Positions 1 through 27,184 of a stretch of 64,000 nt of DNA are shown here, one piece after another (positions within the stretch are counted from its first letter, which is position 1; every line of letters starts with the position of its first letter). The stretch lies in contig JAODUO010001356.1 of NCBI GenBank assembly GCA_025642075.2, positions 51,001 through 115,000 on the forward strand. The letters are read 5' to 3'. The position numbers were made by a program, and so were the translations under genes. The notes beneath the pieces are model-generated. The model saw only the letters and a list, made by a program, of their open reading frames with translations. It was not told the origin of the DNA and ran no database searches. The stretch comes from Ridgeia piscesae. Lineage: Eukaryota > Annelida > Polychaeta > Sabellida > Siboglinidae.

Positions 1-257
1 TAGAAATACTCATCTATTTACCTGTTACACAAACTATCTCCGCACAAAGCTGTCATTTAGTTTTCGTGAAATAATTAAAGTCATACATTATGTCTGACCA
101 CATCTTGTCAACAAACGTTTCCATAAATTCAAAGGTCTGAGATACACTTTGGTGACAGAAATAGACGGCACTGATGAAAAACTTGCACATTGTGTCACAT
201 AGTGTCTTGAAGTGTCACATAAACACAGGCATGCACAAACACGTGTAGACTCACATT
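1..257. other. No gene seen; probably ICE1-like intron
   Basis: AT-rich sequence after the donor at 257 on the minus strand. Nothing else was recognised. Confidence 0.4.
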
Positions 258-15470
<15,213 letters not shown>

Positions 15471-15865
15471 GTCGTCTTCCTCACGTCAATCCTTCGATTA
15501 CTATTCCTTCACGGTCGTAAATTATTAGCCGTCATGTATATCCACAACATTATACATTGTCGTATTCATGTCCAGATTAGTCTGTACCGCTGACATTTCC
15601 AAATTCTTAGAAATTAGCCGCCTTCGATTGAATTTCTGCATCGTTGAATACGAAACGATAACATTTCCTCGCCCGACATTCACTAGACGTTCACAAGAGG
15701 TCGCCCACGCCAGCACATACCGCCACCTGGCGGATTGTGATTACTATGATAACACTTATCCAGGAACGCAATGCTACTTTTTGAGAATACGCATCTAGAG
15801 CCTACATAATTCTATAGATGAGTTAATACAAACTAACCATTTGCAACTAAACTAAAAAAAAAACG

Positions 15866-18143
15866 TTAATGGTTAACTCAGAATGTTGTGTCAAAGTGGA
15901 AGATATGGTTTTCCACAGAGGCTCCATTCAGATCCAGGTAGAAATTCCGAGTCTTGTTATGAAAGAACTGTGTCAACTTGTAGGGATTGAAAGCAGTCGT
16001 ACCGTACTACACCATATCATCCAATGGGAAAAATTCAACTCTGATATAGAATGTCATGGCTTGTTTAATAACAAGAGTGGGCCATTCAACGGTGGATATT
16101 AGGTCTGTTGAGATTGTTTGGCGTCTATGATCGTTTTTGACCCATCTGGCTGCACTTGCAGTGCTGTACTTTTACGAGACGTTTAATTTGGGTGGTGATG
16201 TGTGGATTCCATATAGGAGAGGCATATTCCAGTTTTGGTCGGACCTGCATATTATAGGCAATTTCTTTTACACCAGGTTTGCATGGTCCGAAGGTTCGTT
16301 TGATCATCCCTAAGACATTTGAAGATTTAGAAATTATGTCAGTGATATGATTCGCCCAGGTTAGTTTAGTATCTGTGGAGAGTGGCACAACAAAGACGGA
16401 ATACGAATGTAGTCTGGGTTCGGTTTGGTTTGTTATTGGGAGATGTACACATATGGAGATGTTAAACTCCATTTGCCATTTATTGGACCATGTTTATAGT
16501 TTTATTAGGTCAGATTGGATGATGTTGCTATCAGTTTTAGATTTTGCGATACATAATATGCTGTCATAAGCAAAGAGCCGTATGGGAGATTGAATGTTGT
16601 TGTTTATGTCATTTATGTATAGTAGAAATAGAACTAGTCCTAGAACTGAGCCCTGTGGTACTCCAGATGTAACCCATGTATTGTGCGACAGGGTGTCATT
16701 GACTGAGACTCTGTTTTCGATGCAAAAATAAATGATATTTTCCCGTTTTTTGTGTTTCCAGTTATTCCATGTGAGGCTAATTTTGAGGCATTTACGAGGG
16801 ACTTTGTCAAAGGCTTTGGCGAAATTAAGCAGGATGGCATCTATTTGTGTCTTGTTGTCTATAGCTGTTATCCAGTCATGGATTGTCTCGATGAGTTGGG
16901 ACGCACAAGACAGTCCTGACTGGAAACCGCGTTGGAAGTGGATGATGATGTTGTATGTGTATCCACATATTGCTAAGAATAATGTGCTCTATGACATTGC
17001 AGAGGATGCGTGTTAGGAAAATGAGTCGGTAATCGGCAGGATCTGATTTGAGGCTCTTTTTGTGTATTGGATTGTATATATTTGTGTTATAAGTGGCAGG
17101 AGCCAGTTATCTGGAAGTGTTGTGTGTCTGCTGAAAAATGTGCGTGATAATTGTGGCTATTTCCACTGCAGTCTCTTTGAGGATGTAGCTTTATTTTTAT
17201 TTAAGTTTTTAAATTACTTAACTAATGCGTCTATACCAATTTCAAGGAATATAATATCGGAGTAGATGGATGGAGCTAGTTCTTGGATGGGGTAGATTGC
17301 TTGAGTAAACACGGAGCTGAATTGGTTATTAAGGGTATTTGTTTTGTCCTGATCGTTTGTGATTGTTTGGACATTGGTTTGCAATGTAGGGATGTCAACG
17401 CAGTCTTGTTAGTTTGCTTTAATGAATGACCAGAATTGTTTTTGGTTTGTTTTTAGACTTTTCCAACGTAGTTATTTAGGTAGTCGGAGTAGGATTTAGT
17501 TGCAGCTTTACTGGCTTGTCTTCGGAGTTGCCTAAACCTTTCCTAGTCGCTGTTACTCCGCCCAGTTTGCTTTGCTTTTTGTGGCTTTTGTTACGTTTTC
17601 CTTGCATTCTTATTATTCCACGTGTAATACAGGGGAGGTGCGCTTTTGCTTTGGTATTTCGGCTGGGTATAATGCTGTCGACTAATGAAGTAAGATTATT
17701 CCTGAAGACGATCCATTTTTCATTGATATCTCTTGAGGTTGGGTTCATGTGGAAATATGTTGTTGTTAGTTGATTTATATCGTGCTTACGTTTATCCAAG
17801 TTTGCAGATTTATATTGGAAGACATAGCTTGGTGGTTTTCTGTTATGGACAGGATTTAGATTTACATTAAAGGTCACAACTTCGTGGTCACTCATGCCAG
17901 AGGTGGCATGAGTATTAACTATTTTTGATGGGTTTGAGGTGAGAATGAGGTCAAGGATATTGCCAGAGTCAACTCGTGTGCGATCGTTCATTATGTTTTT
18001 TTAGCAAATCAAATTAATATATTATTTCTAGTAGTTTATTATGTTTGCCCGGGCGTTCTGTTGTCAGTGATTTTCTGTTTGCTCCAGTCGATATCGGGGA
18101 GATTGAAGTCTCCTGCTACTATACAAAATTTATCTTTTTTATA

Positions 18144-18150
<7 letters not shown>
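15866..18150 (-). mobile_element. Degenerate jockey/CR1-type LINE
   Basis: Reading the minus strand from 18130 down: endonuclease end (CIVAGDFNLPDIDW; LDLILTSNP; SGMSDHEVV), then a reverse transcriptase with FAKAFDKVPRKCL, SGVPQGSVLG and FLLYINDI. The catalytic YADD box has become FAYDS. The C-terminal domain has DTKLTWANHI, VRPKLEYASPIWNPH and AARWV. Several frameshifts and stops. A TA microsatellite at 18148-18186 cuts the endonuclease part. Inactive. Confidence 0.8.

Positions 18151-18186
<36 letters not shown>
18148..18186. repeat. (TA)n microsatellite
   Basis: Uninterrupted TA dinucleotides inside the endonuclease end of the LINE. Confidence 0.9.
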
Positions 18187-18190
<4 letters not shown>

Positions 18191-18256
18191 GATTTAAACA
18201 CAAGCAATAAGGGTGTATATTATTTACTATATCACTATGTGTGTGATTTGATACAG

Positions 18257-18489
18257 GCATAAACGAATGCGGAAGCAATCCCTGTATGAACGGAGCAACT
18301 TGTAAGGAGGCAGTGAACATATACACGTGCGTTTGTGCTAAACCCTACTCCGGAGTGAACTGCGATAAAATACTACGACCGATCGTTGATTTGAGGGTTT
18401 GCGGCAGTTGGTGTGATAATGGTGGTCATCATAACTTGATCATCATAATAGTGCTGCGCAAGAATAAGAGGTGCTTATCGAGTTGCTAA
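18257..18489 (+). CDS. Orphan EGF-like exon (calcium-binding type)
   Basis: After TTTGATACAG|GC the plus frame reads INECGSNPCMNGATC and continues with six Cys at the exact EGF spacing C-x4-C-x5-C-x8-C-x-C-x8-C, with the I-N-E start of the calcium-binding subtype. The frame runs past the last Cys to a stop at 18487-18489, so either a donor lies just after the domain or this is a terminal exon. No partner exons were found within several kb on this strand. It may be one exon of a long-intron gene, a duplicated exon, or a pseudo-exon. EGF domains act outside the cell in adhesion and receptor proteins; nothing more specific can be said. Confidence 0.5.
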
Positions 18490-19389
18490 AACGTGATAAA
18501 TATTTCCGTTTCCCGATCATAAATTTACACTTTGAAAACGTTATTATTGTTATTAATTTATTCAGCCTCCGTTGCCGGAGAAGAAATATTACATACATAT
18601 TCATACGTACATTCACATTTATTTTAGAAGACACGGTGAAGAATATAAAAACTCTGCACCACGAAATGTGCCAAATAGCAAACTCCATAATTTTCTAGTT
18701 ATTTGTGTTCAGACGAAAGTGAATGACAGTCATATCGTGGTAATAACATGGACGTCCAGTAAAGCATTGTCACCTATTCATCCCCACGAAACACGGCCGA
18801 GATGTTGCACGCAATTATGGTATTCACTGCACATGAAGCGGTGTCCTTGTGGACGCGCGAGCATGAGTACGTGTGCGCATGCGCCTGTGTTTGCGCGCGC
18901 GCGTCTGTGTGCATGCGCATGTGTGTGCTAGGTATGTATGCATCTGTTGATCGTGCGCGTATGCATGCGTGCGTGCATGTCTATCGGCTATCTAAATAAA
19001 TCGATGCTCTATCTTGGAATATGTCATGGACAATACAAATGGTGACATTGCTCATTCTGTTGAAGACGCAACGTGGTACACGTGACAGCCAGGACGCCAG
19101 TGGCCCCAACCCACCCTCTGCCAGGCGGCAAGGGATCATCACCAGGCATACCGTGGACGAACGCCCTACCTCCAGTCGCTCACACCTGATCGTACTTAGC
19201 ACATCTTCGCTTTGTGCTGTTCCAACGCCAGCCTTTCAAAGAAGTGCATCCGCTTAGGAATGCACCTGATTAAAGCTAGAATGGAACATTGCATTAAGAT
19301 GCTTTTAACGTGTTGTCGCTATGCTAGATCTACGTGCGTTTAGTCTCGCCTAACCGACTGTCGGTCGGCTGCATAACTACGCCGAGAAG
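18490..19389. other. No gene recognised
   Basis: Contains a GCGC/CATG-rich stretch with alternating TG (18850-18980) and a 78-codon open frame from 19021 with a hydrophobic start (MSWTIQMVTLLILL). It has no splice or family support and is not called. Confidence 0.4.
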
Positions 19390-19750
19390 ACAGTCTGGTG
19401 ACTTTGCCGGTTTTGAATATTATCTAAAAGTCCACCTCACGGATACTGGTTAATATTGCCGTAATTCCTATGTTATAAACAACTGTAAATCTGTATTTCT
19501 ATTTATTTTGTGTTCGTATAAGTTTAATTTTGAATAGTTTCTATAATACAGCATTATCTGAAAAAAGTATCGGTATTTAATTTGTTATTTCAAATTCGGA
19601 CTGAGAATCAATCACCGTCTCTACCCTAATCTGGGGTAAGGCCGCCCTGGCGGTTACAACTGCAGTCCATTAAGTGCCCAGGCAGAGTTGAGGGGCTGAA
19701 AAGTGCTGCCACCTTACGGAGTCTGGGTAACCGAGGCTAATGTGCGTTAC
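19390..19750. repeat. Dispersed repeat, copy 1 (pair with 45540-45900)
   Basis: Shares an ordered series of blocks with 45540-45900: GCCGAGAAGA, CACCTCACGGA..CTGG, AAACAACTGnAAATnTGTAT, AGCATTATCTGA, TTTGTTATTTCAAATTCG, GGTAAGG and finally CGGAG(C/T)CTGGGTAA. The CACCTCACGGA block occurs at both ends about 285 bp apart, so each copy is one satellite-like monomer plus the start of a second. Confidence 0.65.
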
Positions 19751-20580
19751 GCTAATGGTCATGCTTTTACATGTTGTAAAGTGACTGTGTGCCAGTAATA
19801 CCATCTGCTTTGCAAAAAACGAGTTGTTCCTATACGTGCTGTTCCTCTTATAGTGATGCACAAAAATATTGTACGATTAAACGAAATTATCATGATTAAT
19901 AATTTATGCTTCTAACTAAGCTAATTAAATACCTCCTAAAATTACCGTTTAAATTATATAGTCGGTTATTCGCATCAATATCTTTATCATCTGAATTGCA
20001 ATGCTTCGATAATAAAGAGCTTGAATGATAGATGGAATAAGAGTTTCACTTGTATTATAATATAGTTGGTGTATGGTTAAAAATAACAATTATTAGGATA
20101 TCTTTCACATTGACAACTCATCTTTAAGTAGAATGCATTACTAAATATAATGAGACTTTTACCAATGCCGACTATTTCCGTAACCCTCTGGCAAAACAGA
20201 CGGGTTTTTAAAAAAGTCCCCTAAGTGTTGGTAAGTTTGCTTTGAATACCTTTTTTCGCTGTGAACCCCAACGAAATAAGTTTTTAAAAAAATTTCGCTT
20301 GTGAAAAAAAAATTTTTTTTTCCTGCCGAATTTTTGGAGGAAGAAAGATTCCTTTCTAAAATTTTGGCGTTTCGGACGGAATGTTGATAGAAGGGGAGGC
20401 CTTTAGGGATTATTACCAACAACCAAAGGGGTAATTCGGCGATTCCAAAACAAAAAAGTAAGGCAATCAAACAACCACAGACCTTCAATCCAATGGGATG
20501 TTGGAAAAGTGGACCCCACTATTGTGAACGATGAACAAAATTTTTCCCAAAAATAACCTTTTTTTGTACTTTATTGCCGC
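19751..20580. other. No gene recognised; homopolymer-rich patch
   Basis: Around 20220-20560 the sequence is crowded with short homopolymers, including about nine A followed by nine T near 20306-20325, and a minus-strand 109-codon frame of no recognisable family. Low sequence quality is possible. Confidence 0.4.
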
Positions 20581-20581
20581 T

Positions 20582-20830
20582 TGTGGTGGTGGCGCAGTGG
20601 TTCGGACTGTGGTCGCGTCAAAATAGTTTTGGTTCGAATCGAGGTATTTCGGGTTCGAACGCTCTTGCTGCTGCTTTTTCGGACCTTTCGTTCACTCCAT
20701 GTTGCAACAGTTCACCCAGCTGTATAAACAGTGGCAGATATTTGTGTACCGACAATCGAGCACGAATCGCCTCGCAGAGAAGACGAGACGGTGTTTATAT
20801 AAACAATTGTCTTCATAGGATGTGTTGGAT
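20582..20830 (+). mobile_element. tRNA-derived SINE
   Basis: The head has polymerase III boxes: TGGCGCAGTGG (box A) and GGTTCGAATCG (box B). The body contains TTCACCCAGCTGTATAAACA and GTGGCAGATATTTGTGTACC, shared with the SINEs at 22225, 36422 and, partly, 42355. Confidence 0.65.
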
Positions 20831-22224
20831 AATTTAGACTTTAGAATATTTGTTTCTTTTTAATGTCATGTCAAAGATGTTATCTTCTCTTCGGGCGCTA
20901 TTTTAGATACATTCTCCGTTTGTTGTTTAAAATAATTTGCAGCAATGTCGTAAGAATAAATATATCATTATTATTGTTATCATTATACATGCCTTGACAT
21001 TGTTCGTGTTATTCTTCCTTGGCATTCATTGTCAACGATTCCTTTGTAAAACATAACTTATGGCGTTCTGGTTTACGGAAATGTTGCATGCAGAAGGGAC
21101 GACCGGCGTACAGTATTTCTTATTAAAAACCTAGTGACGTGAATTAAACTGCTTGTGTTCCAAAACAATAATAATAAGTTAGCAACTCAGTAGTTGGATT
21201 CAATCCACCGTCCTCTCAATCGACAATGCGGATTTTGGAAATAGCTGTGCCGTCATCTATTGTGAGTTCAAATAAGAACTAGACATTTTACATATACATA
21301 TACTGTTTTCGTATCTTTCAACACATTACCAGGCATTTTGAACCATATTGCTAGGCACAGCGGACTTTCACTATGACAAGAACGATTCCTAACACAATTA
21401 TTAACTGCTTCGTTAAGAGAACCACCTATGTAATCCCCATTCTGGCTTCAAGAATATTGTACAACAATGAACAAAAGGAACATTGGATATATTGAAGTGT
21501 TTCACAAAGTTCCAACTTCAGTAATGTTACATTATTTCATTTTGTATCATACCATCAAAATTTATTTGAAATGAGGAACAACATTCAAATAAATGTTCAC
21601 ACCAAAAGCATTCCATATAGGTTGGAACCGGTGAAGTATTCGTGCAAAATAGATAGTCCATCGTCGGTTGTGATCTTGTTCGCGCGTCACGGACATGTCA
21701 GCCTTTCTTGTAAAACAAGAGGGCATACACTATCACTTATACGTATATAATATATATACACTTTTTTTTTTCTGTTTATAAATATTCTATATTACATATG
21801 TTATTAAGAGCAACAGATAGAAGGAAATGAAGACTGCTGATAGAGAACGTAGTGAGTGAAAAGTGAGAGGAAGAAAAGACAACGGAAACAAAAATCATGG
21901 TCAACTCACCCCTGACGACAGGGATGCTAACAAAAGAACAACAATAAAATGCAATTTGATCCTAGTCATGTGTTATTTTGAATCCCCATTAGACATCACG
22001 CAAATTGAAAGTGATGACATTTTCGTTGCCGTCACTATGTGGGCTGCAGCCTGCGAAAGAAGTGAAGAATGTCTAGCTTAATCCTATTTTCATGATGACA
22101 AGTTTCTTTGCGAAAGGGAAGGATTGGGAAGGAAGTCTTACACGAATCTTATTTTTCTTTTATGAATCCGGCAATCATTGGTTCTCCGTTCCCCACCATC
22201 CTAATTTTCCGCCACTGCTCAGGG
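20831..22224. other. No gene recognised
   Basis: AT-rich, with short unsupported frames. Nothing repeated within the window was seen. Confidence 0.4.
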
Positions 22225-22515
22225 GTATAGCTTCAGATTCTCGACTACGAGAACCCACGTTCAATTCCTGTGCTGCGGTGGGCAAGTTTTTTTAAACACT
22301 ACATTGCTCCAGTTCACTCATCTGTATAAATGAGTATCTGGCTATAGACAGTGGTGGATATGTGTACGAGCAGCCTTTGTGCATTAATTGTAGCATATGG
22401 ATGGATGCTTCCCAGAGAAGCCGAGATGGTGTCTGAGTGACCAGGTCTGCCAAGGAAGTAAAGTGTAAAGCGCTTTGAGCAATCCTGAGGACTGGACACT
22501 GCGCTATAAAAGAAC
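22225..22515 (+). mobile_element. tRNA-derived SINE, same family
   Basis: Box B-like ACGTTCAATTCCTGTGC, body TCCAGTTCACTCATCTGTAT and GACAGTGGTGGATATGTGTA. The tail AAGTAAAGTGTAAAGCGCTT then TGAG..GCTATAAAA precedes a TTTAC-rich end. The GTAAAGCGCTTTGAG tail is typical of metazoan SINEs that borrow a LINE 3' end. Confidence 0.65.
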
Positions 22516-23603
22516 TTACCTTTACTTTTATTTTATAGAGACGGTGAAATATAACTGTTGGACTATATTTTATTCCTAGGTGGCAAATAACTGGTTTCGG
22601 CTTATCATTTTCTACGCGCTGTTTCACCTTCCAAATAAGGGAATAATGTCCGGTTTACTTCTTCGCTGCAAACAAATCGTCCAAATATGGACCTATAGCC
22701 TTGCGATTTATATTTTGACGTTCGCTGTCTTTGTGGTCGTTACATTCGTAAGTAGGCTGCAATCGGCGTTCGAAAGCGACCACAGCTGACTTTTGCCGAA
22801 CTTGCCGCCGGCGGACACGCACAATTAATCATACATAACCTGCTTTGTTCTGCCGGAATCCTTCTGTGAAAGCATGTGAACAATTGCTTACTAACAATTA
22901 TAGTATTTCTGTTAGTCATACAGTGTTTTAAGTGGGTTAATTGTATTCGTTTCAATGCGTTTCGTCATCTTTTGCGAGAACTATGCTGCGTCGCCTATCG
23001 AATGGTTGGTACAGTTTTGGAGACATTTCGCCAATTAAACCGGAAGTACAACCATGCAACGTCACTGGAGCACAATGGCAGCGCCATGTGCCAAACGTAG
23101 CCCACTTTGAATAAAATAATATTTAAACTATGCCGTGGCGCGGTGCTTGTCAAATCGTAGTGACAAATGTTGTAAAAGAAATGTTTGTTTTGTTTGGGCT
23201 GTGGCTGCTTCAAACGTTTCAGCCCCCCTATTTAACTATATCGGTGTATAGAGTGCACAGAGCTAAGACTATGCCTAAGAAGCACACGTATTGCTGAGGG
23301 AACAAATCTACCTAGTGTGGTTGTTGTTGCTGTTGTTGCTGTCAAGTGCTTGACAACAAATATTGCGAATATTTGCAAGATGCAATATACGTTTATAACA
23401 CAGAACCAAATGATGTGAACTAGTAAGTCGTACAATGACAAATTGCCTTTTCGCCAGGCCCATGCCCCCTAATCCGGGGGGAAAAATTAGGATGGTGGGG
23501 AACGGATGCCTGTGTAAGATTTTCCTTCCAAGTCCTACCCTACCATTTGTCATATTGTTCATCATTCAAATGGGATTAAGTTATGAATTGTCCACTTCTG
23601 TCG
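22516..23603. other. No gene recognised
   Basis: Includes a short GTT/GCT tract near 23315-23345 and a 74-codon frame at 22876 that starts with GTG and has a hydrophobic N-terminus. It lacks exon signals and is not called. Confidence 0.4.
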
Positions 23604-25640
23604 CTGGTTGCAGCATAAGAAGTTCATAGAGCAATCAAAATGTCATTATTCTCAATGCGCATATATGGCAATTGTTATTCCTTTGTCAAAGAAATATCCT
23701 CCAGTTCCTATTGATAATGACATAAGACCGATATCACTTACACCAATTATAGCTAAGGTGTTTGAATTACTAGTGCTAAAATGGGTCGATGTTTATGTCA
23801 AACCACAAATTGATGACAAGTAGTATGGAGGAATGGCAGGGACTTGTACCACGGATGCTCTTGTTGAAATGCTCCACAAACGGTATGAAAGCACCGATGT
23901 AACAGGGAAATTTTGTAAGAGTGCTTTTTCTTGACTTATAGCAAAGCATTTGATCTGATTAACCACAATATACTGTTAAACAAAATGGTTGGAATGGAAG
24001 TACCTGCACATCTAGTTCGATGGATGGCAGCGTTCTTACTAGATCGCGAACAGAGAGTAAAAATCGGCGACGCTGTGTCAAAACCAAGGTATCCCAATGG
24101 GGGCGTTCCCCAGGGGACTTTATCACGGCCAAAACACTGTTTAGTCCATATCAATTATTTGCAAACGGCTTGTCCTATTTATAAATATGTTGACGACAGC
24201 ACTATATTTGAAATATGCAACCAAGACATGGTATCTGTTATCCAGGATTCTGCTGACGTTGTTAAGCAATGGTCTTGTAATAATGACATGCGTATCAATA
24301 CGACTAAGACCAAAGAAATGGTTATAAGTTTCAGAAGAGACAGAACATTTGTAGATTTTCTGCCATATATTTATATGAATGGAAATTATATTGAAAGAGT
24401 GTCTCAAGCAAAGGTTCTCGGTGTAAATATATCATCTGACTTAAGTTGGAATGCACATGTAGATGAAATGATTTCAAAGACAAGAAAGAGAGTGTACATG
24501 ATTTATCAATTGAATCGTGCTGGTATCAACCAAAACGATTTGATTAGAATTTATGTATCTGTAATTAGACCTGTAGTCGAATATGCGTGCCCTGTATGGC
24601 ATACGAACTTACCTAAATATTTATCGGACAACATAGAAATAATTCAAATAAGGTGTCTCAAAACTATATTTCCAGGTTATCAGTACGAAAATATCCTGCA
24701 GATGGTAAACCTGCCGACGTTGCACCGCAAACGCGATGAATTTTGTAGAGCGTTGTGGCGCTTACATTTTCCCGGCGTTAGAAACGTTCCGGTCCGATTT
24801 TACATATATCGCATGCGCGATATATGTAAAATCAACAATGGGCAGCGAAACGAAAAGCATTTATGGTATAAATATTACGGTTGTTGTTAGGATGTATATA
24901 ACCTCTCTGCAAAGTTATTTGTCGCAAATGAACACGAGGCATACAAGTTTTGAGGTATATTTTGAGAGCAAGCGTAAATCACGTGACTCTAGTGCGCCAT
25001 AATCCGTGACAGTGATTTATAAAAAACATAATATTTTATTGCATTGAACGACATTTTAAGAAACTCTTCACAGTAATCATCACAGGAAAGTTAACGAACA
25101 GCTCGTGGCATTTATACCGAAAATGCTTTGTTGTTTCGCTGGACATTGATGATTTTACATTTATTGCGCATGTGCAGAAACGTCAACCGGAACGTTTTTA
25201 ACGACCGGAAAAATGTAAGCGCGACAGCGTATTTCGCTAAAATGAAGAGTAGTGATCACAAACTGAATGCGTTAGTACCAAATGGTAGAAGTGAGGTTGT
25301 GTAAAAAAGTTACCTATCCCAAGGGCAAAAACTAATCGCTACAAAAATTCCTTAATTCCGTGGTGTTTAGAGCATTTTCAGATCGGCCAGTGATGTACAT
25401 GTATTTTAACAGACAGTTTAATTTGATTTTACTTTTTATTTATTTTATTTTATAACAATGTTTATGTAAAGTATATTTTAATGTATATGTTTTAAATTTA
25501 TTATAATGATTTTAATTTTTAACAAGATATGCTAACATTGTACATTAATATGATATTGTATGGAATTGTTGATTTTAGTATGAATGTACATGTACAATCC
25601 AACTGTAAAATTGCCACGTAATAAATTTATCTTTATCTTA
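23604..25640 (+). mobile_element. 5'-truncated CR1/L2-like LINE, fairly recent
   Basis: The plus strand carries reverse transcriptase motifs in order: VIPLSKKYPP, NDIRPISLTPIIAKVFE, YSKAFDLINHN, GGVPQGTL and the catalytic YVDDST. The thumb and C-terminus follow (VLGVNISSDLSWNAHVDEM, VIRPVVEYACPVWH). Lesions are few: a stop at 23821, a one-base insertion near 23934, and a MITE at 24754-25226. The C-terminus resumes after the MITE (DHKLNALVPNGRSEVV, stop). The 3' end is near 25640, at AATAAATTTATCTTTATCTT. No endonuclease region. Confidence 0.8.
24754..25226. mobile_element. 473-bp MITE inside the LINE, 4-bp target duplication
   Basis: Flanked by GCGT at 24750-24753 and 25227-25230. Ends TGTGGCGCTTACATTTTCCC (left) and TGTCGCGCTTACATTTTTCC (right, inverted). 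Inverted similarity extends about 115 bp, through CGTTCCGG, ATGTAAAATCA, CAGCGAAAC and GGTATAAAT. Within the left arm is a perfect 16-bp hairpin (24796-24811 with 24818-24833). Removing the element with one GCGT leaves the LINE frame continuous across the site. Confidence 0.75.
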
Positions 25641-25799
25641 AAATTTAAAACATTATTATTATTATAAATGTCTAATTGGCTATTAAGGATTCAAAATAAT
25701 AGTTGCTCGCGGTTACTAGTCTAGGGTCAAATTGCATTTTGTTGTTATTATTTTCCTGTCATCAACGTGGGTAAGTTGACCATGATATCCTTTTCCATT

Positions 25800-26340
25800 A
25801 TCTTTTTTCTTCCTCTCACTTTTCTCTTACAACGTTCTCTGTCAGCAGTCTCCAATTCCTTCTATCTATAACTTTTTTCCATTCTTCTCCCACACTTTCT
25901 AGGTCACTTTTAACCCAAACCACAGCGCAATTTCGGTCTTCCTCGCCTCCATTTCCCTCCACTTTCTGGGCATCTGCTCGCTTTGCCAGTTTTTCTTCTC
26001 CCTTTTTTGTTCCATGTGACCAGTCCATTTACTCTTCAACAATGTCTTCTTAGAACATTCCTTCACTTTACTTTAATTTCATCCATTTTCTCTTATCAGC
26101 TCTCTTAACTCCAACGGTTATTCTTACCAGTTTGATTTTCGCAAACCTGGACCTTCTGTTGTTTCTCTGTTAGTACCATCGTCTCTAGTGCATTCCTGTA
26201 AGCCGGGGTAACATACGAGCTGAGCACATTTCCTTTACCTTTACGTGATATGCTTCTATCTCCCATCACCCCTTCGACTTTCCTCCAAGTGTTTGCTCCG
26301 GCTGCAATCCTCGTTGTAACCAAAGCAATTATTCTAGTGT
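25800..26340 (-). mobile_element. LINE 3' fragment (polymerase C-terminus)
   Basis: The minus strand reads VTTRIAAGANTWRKVEGVMG, then SYVTPAYRNALETMVLTEKQ and, after stops and slips, EKLAKRADAQKVEG and VGEEWKKVIDRRNWRLLTEN. This is a familiar LINE C-terminal region in marine invertebrate genomes. Interrupted, inactive. Confidence 0.7.
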
Positions 26341-26467
26341 ATTTTGCACTGGGAAAATGCCACTTCCTATCGTGAATTTATAAATTGTAATACGCTACGT
26401 TACATGTTGTGAAGTTACTGGTTGAATGCCAACGCCACATCATCTATGTTGAGGTAGGGGTGTTTAA

Positions 26468-26733
26468 TTATTGTTTCATCAGAGTGACTACATGTTGGTA
26501 TTTGTCATGGTCTTTGTCAGTAGGTTTGGCTATGCCACGGAGAACTGTTCCAATAGTCCATACAATGAACAGTAGCGGGACACACAGGAAGGTCAAAGAA
26601 CACTGCCCATCGAATAACACGAATACTACACATTCATTGTTTAGACATTCGGAAGTGTTGAGATTGAGATAACAGGAACATTTACTGATTTGTACATTTT
26701 CCAGACAATCGAGATTTCCCGCGCAAGCAACCG
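26468..26733 (-). CDS. Possible terminal exon: Cys-rich, one membrane segment
   Basis: Behind a pyrimidine-rich acceptor (CATTTTTGCGGACAG|CG) the minus frame gives VACAGNLDCLENVQISKCSC with further Cys, then a hydrophobic stretch (LTFLCVPLLFIVWTIGTVL) and a polar tail ending in a stop. There is no in-frame ATG, so an upstream exon is required and none was identified. It looks like the C-terminal part of a small single-pass membrane protein. Family unknown. Confidence 0.3.
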
Positions 26734-26974
26734 CTGTCCGCAAAAATGACAACAAAAACAAATAGGATTCATAAACACATCAGGTAAATAAGATCAGGTA
26801 TTTGCATATAAGTTGATATGGGATGGCAGCGAAACGACACAACGCCAGTGTAAAATATAGCAGATGGCGGTACAACGCTTTTGATTTATTATGTACGCAA
26901 AATAAACTCTGATTTTACATCAAACTTAACAACAACGGAACGGTGGAATGTCTGCATATTCAGCCGGTCTGTGT

Positions 26975-27020
26975 CAGCGGCCAAGTGAGAGCGGTTAGCA
27001 CTCTCGCCTCGACCCCTGTC
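26975..27020 (+). mobile_element. SINE head fragment
   Basis: GCGGCCAAGTGAGAGCGGTT then AGCACTCTCGCCTC resembles the box A half of tRNA-derived SINEs. No box B follows. Confidence 0.35.
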
Positions 27021-27184
27021 GCCATGTCATCTGTGTCACGTGTGCTGCGCTGTCGTATCTTGTAACGACTGCGACTATCGAGTGTCGACGTATGGCCACC
27101 GTCGGGGTATGGCCGATGGTCAGTGACTATCGCCACCAATCTGACCTGCGGTCGCCGGGCGGGCAGACGAAGTGGAGACAGAGT

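Noticed and set aside
19021..19257. 78-codon frame with a hydrophobic start (possible secreted peptide)
   Set aside because: No splice signals, family or codon bias; unremarkable after Leu-rich residues 8-14.
20159..20488. 109-codon minus frame with a signal-like start
   Set aside because: Lies in a homopolymer-rich, possibly low-quality patch; no family recognised.
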